From NCBI GenBank assembly GCA_017534365.1, contig JAFWCS010000029.1, positions 1-7,917 of the forward strand: 7,917 nt of DNA. The letters run 5' to 3'. The notes beneath the pieces are model-generated. The model saw nothing but the letters and a program-made list of their open reading frames with translations. It did no database searches and was not told the DNA's origin. The stretch's first letter is position 1. Every line of letters starts with the position of its first letter. Source of the stretch: Clostridia bacterium (GTDB lineage Bacteria > Bacillota > Clostridia > Oscillospirales > Acutalibacteraceae). The translations under genes and the position numbers were made by a program. This document shows, one piece after another, positions 6,901-7,917 of this stretch.

Positions 6901-6937
6901 AATTATAATAAAACGGCGCGTTTGAATGAACGCGCCG
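6901..6937 (-). terminator. Rho-independent terminator of the GH5-like gene
   Basis: On the minus strand the stem CGGCGCGTT/AACGCGCCG (9 bp, 6929-6937 with 6914-6922, loop of 6) is followed at once by TTTTATTATAATT. It starts 15 bases after the GH5-like stop codon. It separates that gene from the kinase operon. Confidence 0.92.
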
Positions 6938-6952
6938 CGGGAAAACAGGATT

Positions 6953-7917
6953 CTATTCTGCGTCCTCCAGCTTCGGCAGACCGAAGCGCACGGAGGTTCT
7001 GGGCTTCGGCGTTTCGATCGCGCCGCCGAAGATCTCCTTCATCACGCTGCACAGCGCGGCGTTTGCCTGCAGATTGGCCGACGACATGGCCGCGCCGCAT
7101 TTTTGCGTCAGCGTCTTGTAATCGTCCCGGACCAGATCCGGCGCGTCCCCGGTGAAGGATGCATACAGGCAGCCGCGCTCGCCGAAGAAGCCGGCAAAGC
7201 ACAGACCGCCCCGGTCGGCAAAGGCGGCCAGCGCGCCGGCGGGATCGTCCCGGCCGCTGACCGTGACAAAGCAGGGCAGCGAGTCCGGCAGCGCCCGGGC
7301 GAGCGCTTCGCGTCCGGCGGGGGAGAGGGCGCGGCAAACCGCGGCGGCGGCAATATTTTCACCGCAGCCGGTCAGATCGATCGCCGGATCGCCCGCGACC
7401 GGCAGGAACAGCAGGCAGTCGGGATCGGTCTCGCGCAGCGTTTTGACCAGCCGGCAGCAGAATTTCTGCAGCAGCGCAGGCGCGTCTTCCCGGTCAAGCC
7501 CGGGCAGCGCGGCAGGGTCAAGCAGCCCATAGCCCGCGACGGCAGGCTCGTTTTTATAATGCGCGGCGATCTGCAGGCACTGCCGCAGCACCGCGTTGCG
7601 CGCCTCGAAGCCCGCTTTGTTGTTTTGCAGCAGGGCAGGGGGCAGCGCCGTGAGCACGGGCAGCACGTAAACGCACGCGGCGCGGCAGCGCTCGACCAGC
7701 GCGTCGAGGGCGGTGAAATCGATGTCGTCGCGCGCATTTGCCTTTTTGCACAGACGGTCGCTGCGCAGCGGGAGCTGCACGCAGTTGACGCCCATGCCCC
7801 GGAGCGTTTTCAGATCCGCGTCGCTCACCGCGCCGAAACGCTCCGCCTGCAGCAGCTGCTTTGCGCCGTAGGCGCCGAAGCGCTTGACCAGCGCCGGTTC
7901 CGCCTCCTCCGGCGGGC
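6953..7917 (-). CDS. Degenerate GH5 (cellulase-family) TIM-barrel protein, 5' end missing
   Basis: The frame is open from the stop at 6953 to the right edge, with 320 residues visible. A GTG at 7828 could start translation, but the 29 residues before it fit the family (LVKRFGAYGAKQLLQAERFGAVSD is best described as the GH5 lead-in helix), so the true start lies outside the window. Other family landmarks are LKTLRGMGVNCVQLP (visible residues 35-49) and IAAHYKNEPAVAGYGLLDP (about 116-134). In active enzymes these read G-N-VR-P and rY-P-V-GydLLNEP. Here the Arg is Gln (47), the DLH segment after strand 3 is VLTALP, NEP is reduced to DP (133-134), and the GEFG nucleophile region appears as TVSG (218-221). 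It therefore probably does not hydrolyse glycosides and may instead bind carbohydrate. The alignment was made by eye. A glycosidase-like protein next to a sugar kinase suggests a carbohydrate theme, but the terminator puts them in separate units. Confidence 0.78.
   Translation of the reverse strand, partial: PPEEAEPALVKRFGAYGAKQLLQAERFGAVSDADLKTLRGMGVNCVQLPLRSDRLCKKANARDDIDFTALDALVERCRAACVYVLPVLTALPPALLQNNKAGFEARNAVLRQCLQIAAHYKNEPAVAGYGLLDPAALPGLDREDAPALLQKFCCRLVKTLRETDPDCLLFLPVAGDPAIDLTGCGENIAAAAVCRALSPAGREALARALPDSLPCFVTVSGRDDPAGALAAFADRGGLCFAGFFGERGCLYASFTGDAPDLVRDDYKTLTQKCGAAMSSANLQANAALCSVMKEIFGGAIETPKPRTSVRFGLPKLEDAE

Noticed and set aside
6953..7828. GTG at 7828 as the start of the GH5-like gene
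   Set aside because: The upstream codons remain open to the window edge and encode residues that fit the GH5 lead-in helix, so the gene is better read as cut by the window.

Overview
The window looks like chromosome from a GC-rich anaerobic Firmicute of the Clostridia, probably near Oscillospiraceae/Ruminococcaceae. This is an inference from the high GC content, strong AGGAGG-type ribosome binding sites, a Gram-positive lipoprotein, and the mreB-mreC-mreD-PBP2 order. All seven genes I can support are on the minus strand, so transcription runs from right to left. No gene-free stretch exceeds 300 bases. No tRNA, rRNA, CRISPR array or mobile element was seen.

Right end (6953-7917): the 3' part of a gene for a protein with the sequence layout of a family 5 glycoside hydrolase. 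Every active-site motif I looked for is missing, so it is probably a non-catalytic member. It ends in a clear rho-independent terminator (about 6901-6937). The rest of the 6760-6952 gap holds an AT-rich tract and a good sigma-A promoter (TTGTAA, 17 bases, TATAAT), with a possible catabolite-responsive (cre) operator over the spacer and -10 box. A leader of about 65 bases follows, ending in a strong AGGAGG.

From that promoter six genes follow with gaps of 34, 25, 15, 9 and 49 bases: a xylulokinase-like FGGY sugar kinase, a small uncharacterised lipoprotein, mreB, mreC, mreD, and a class B penicillin-binding protein of the MrdA/PBP2 type that runs off the left edge. I found no convincing terminator or second promoter between them, so they may form one transcript.

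MreB (cytoplasmic actin-like filament), MreC and MreD (membrane scaffold) and PBP2 (cross-linking transpeptidase) are the core of the rod-elongation machinery. The points most worth a second look are the sugar kinase and unknown lipoprotein leading this cell-shape operon, the cre-like site at its promoter, the degenerate GH5 protein, and a set of alternative RNA pairings around the PBP2 start. I saw no unmistakably new multi-gene system; the kinase-lipoprotein-mre arrangement is the closest candidate.
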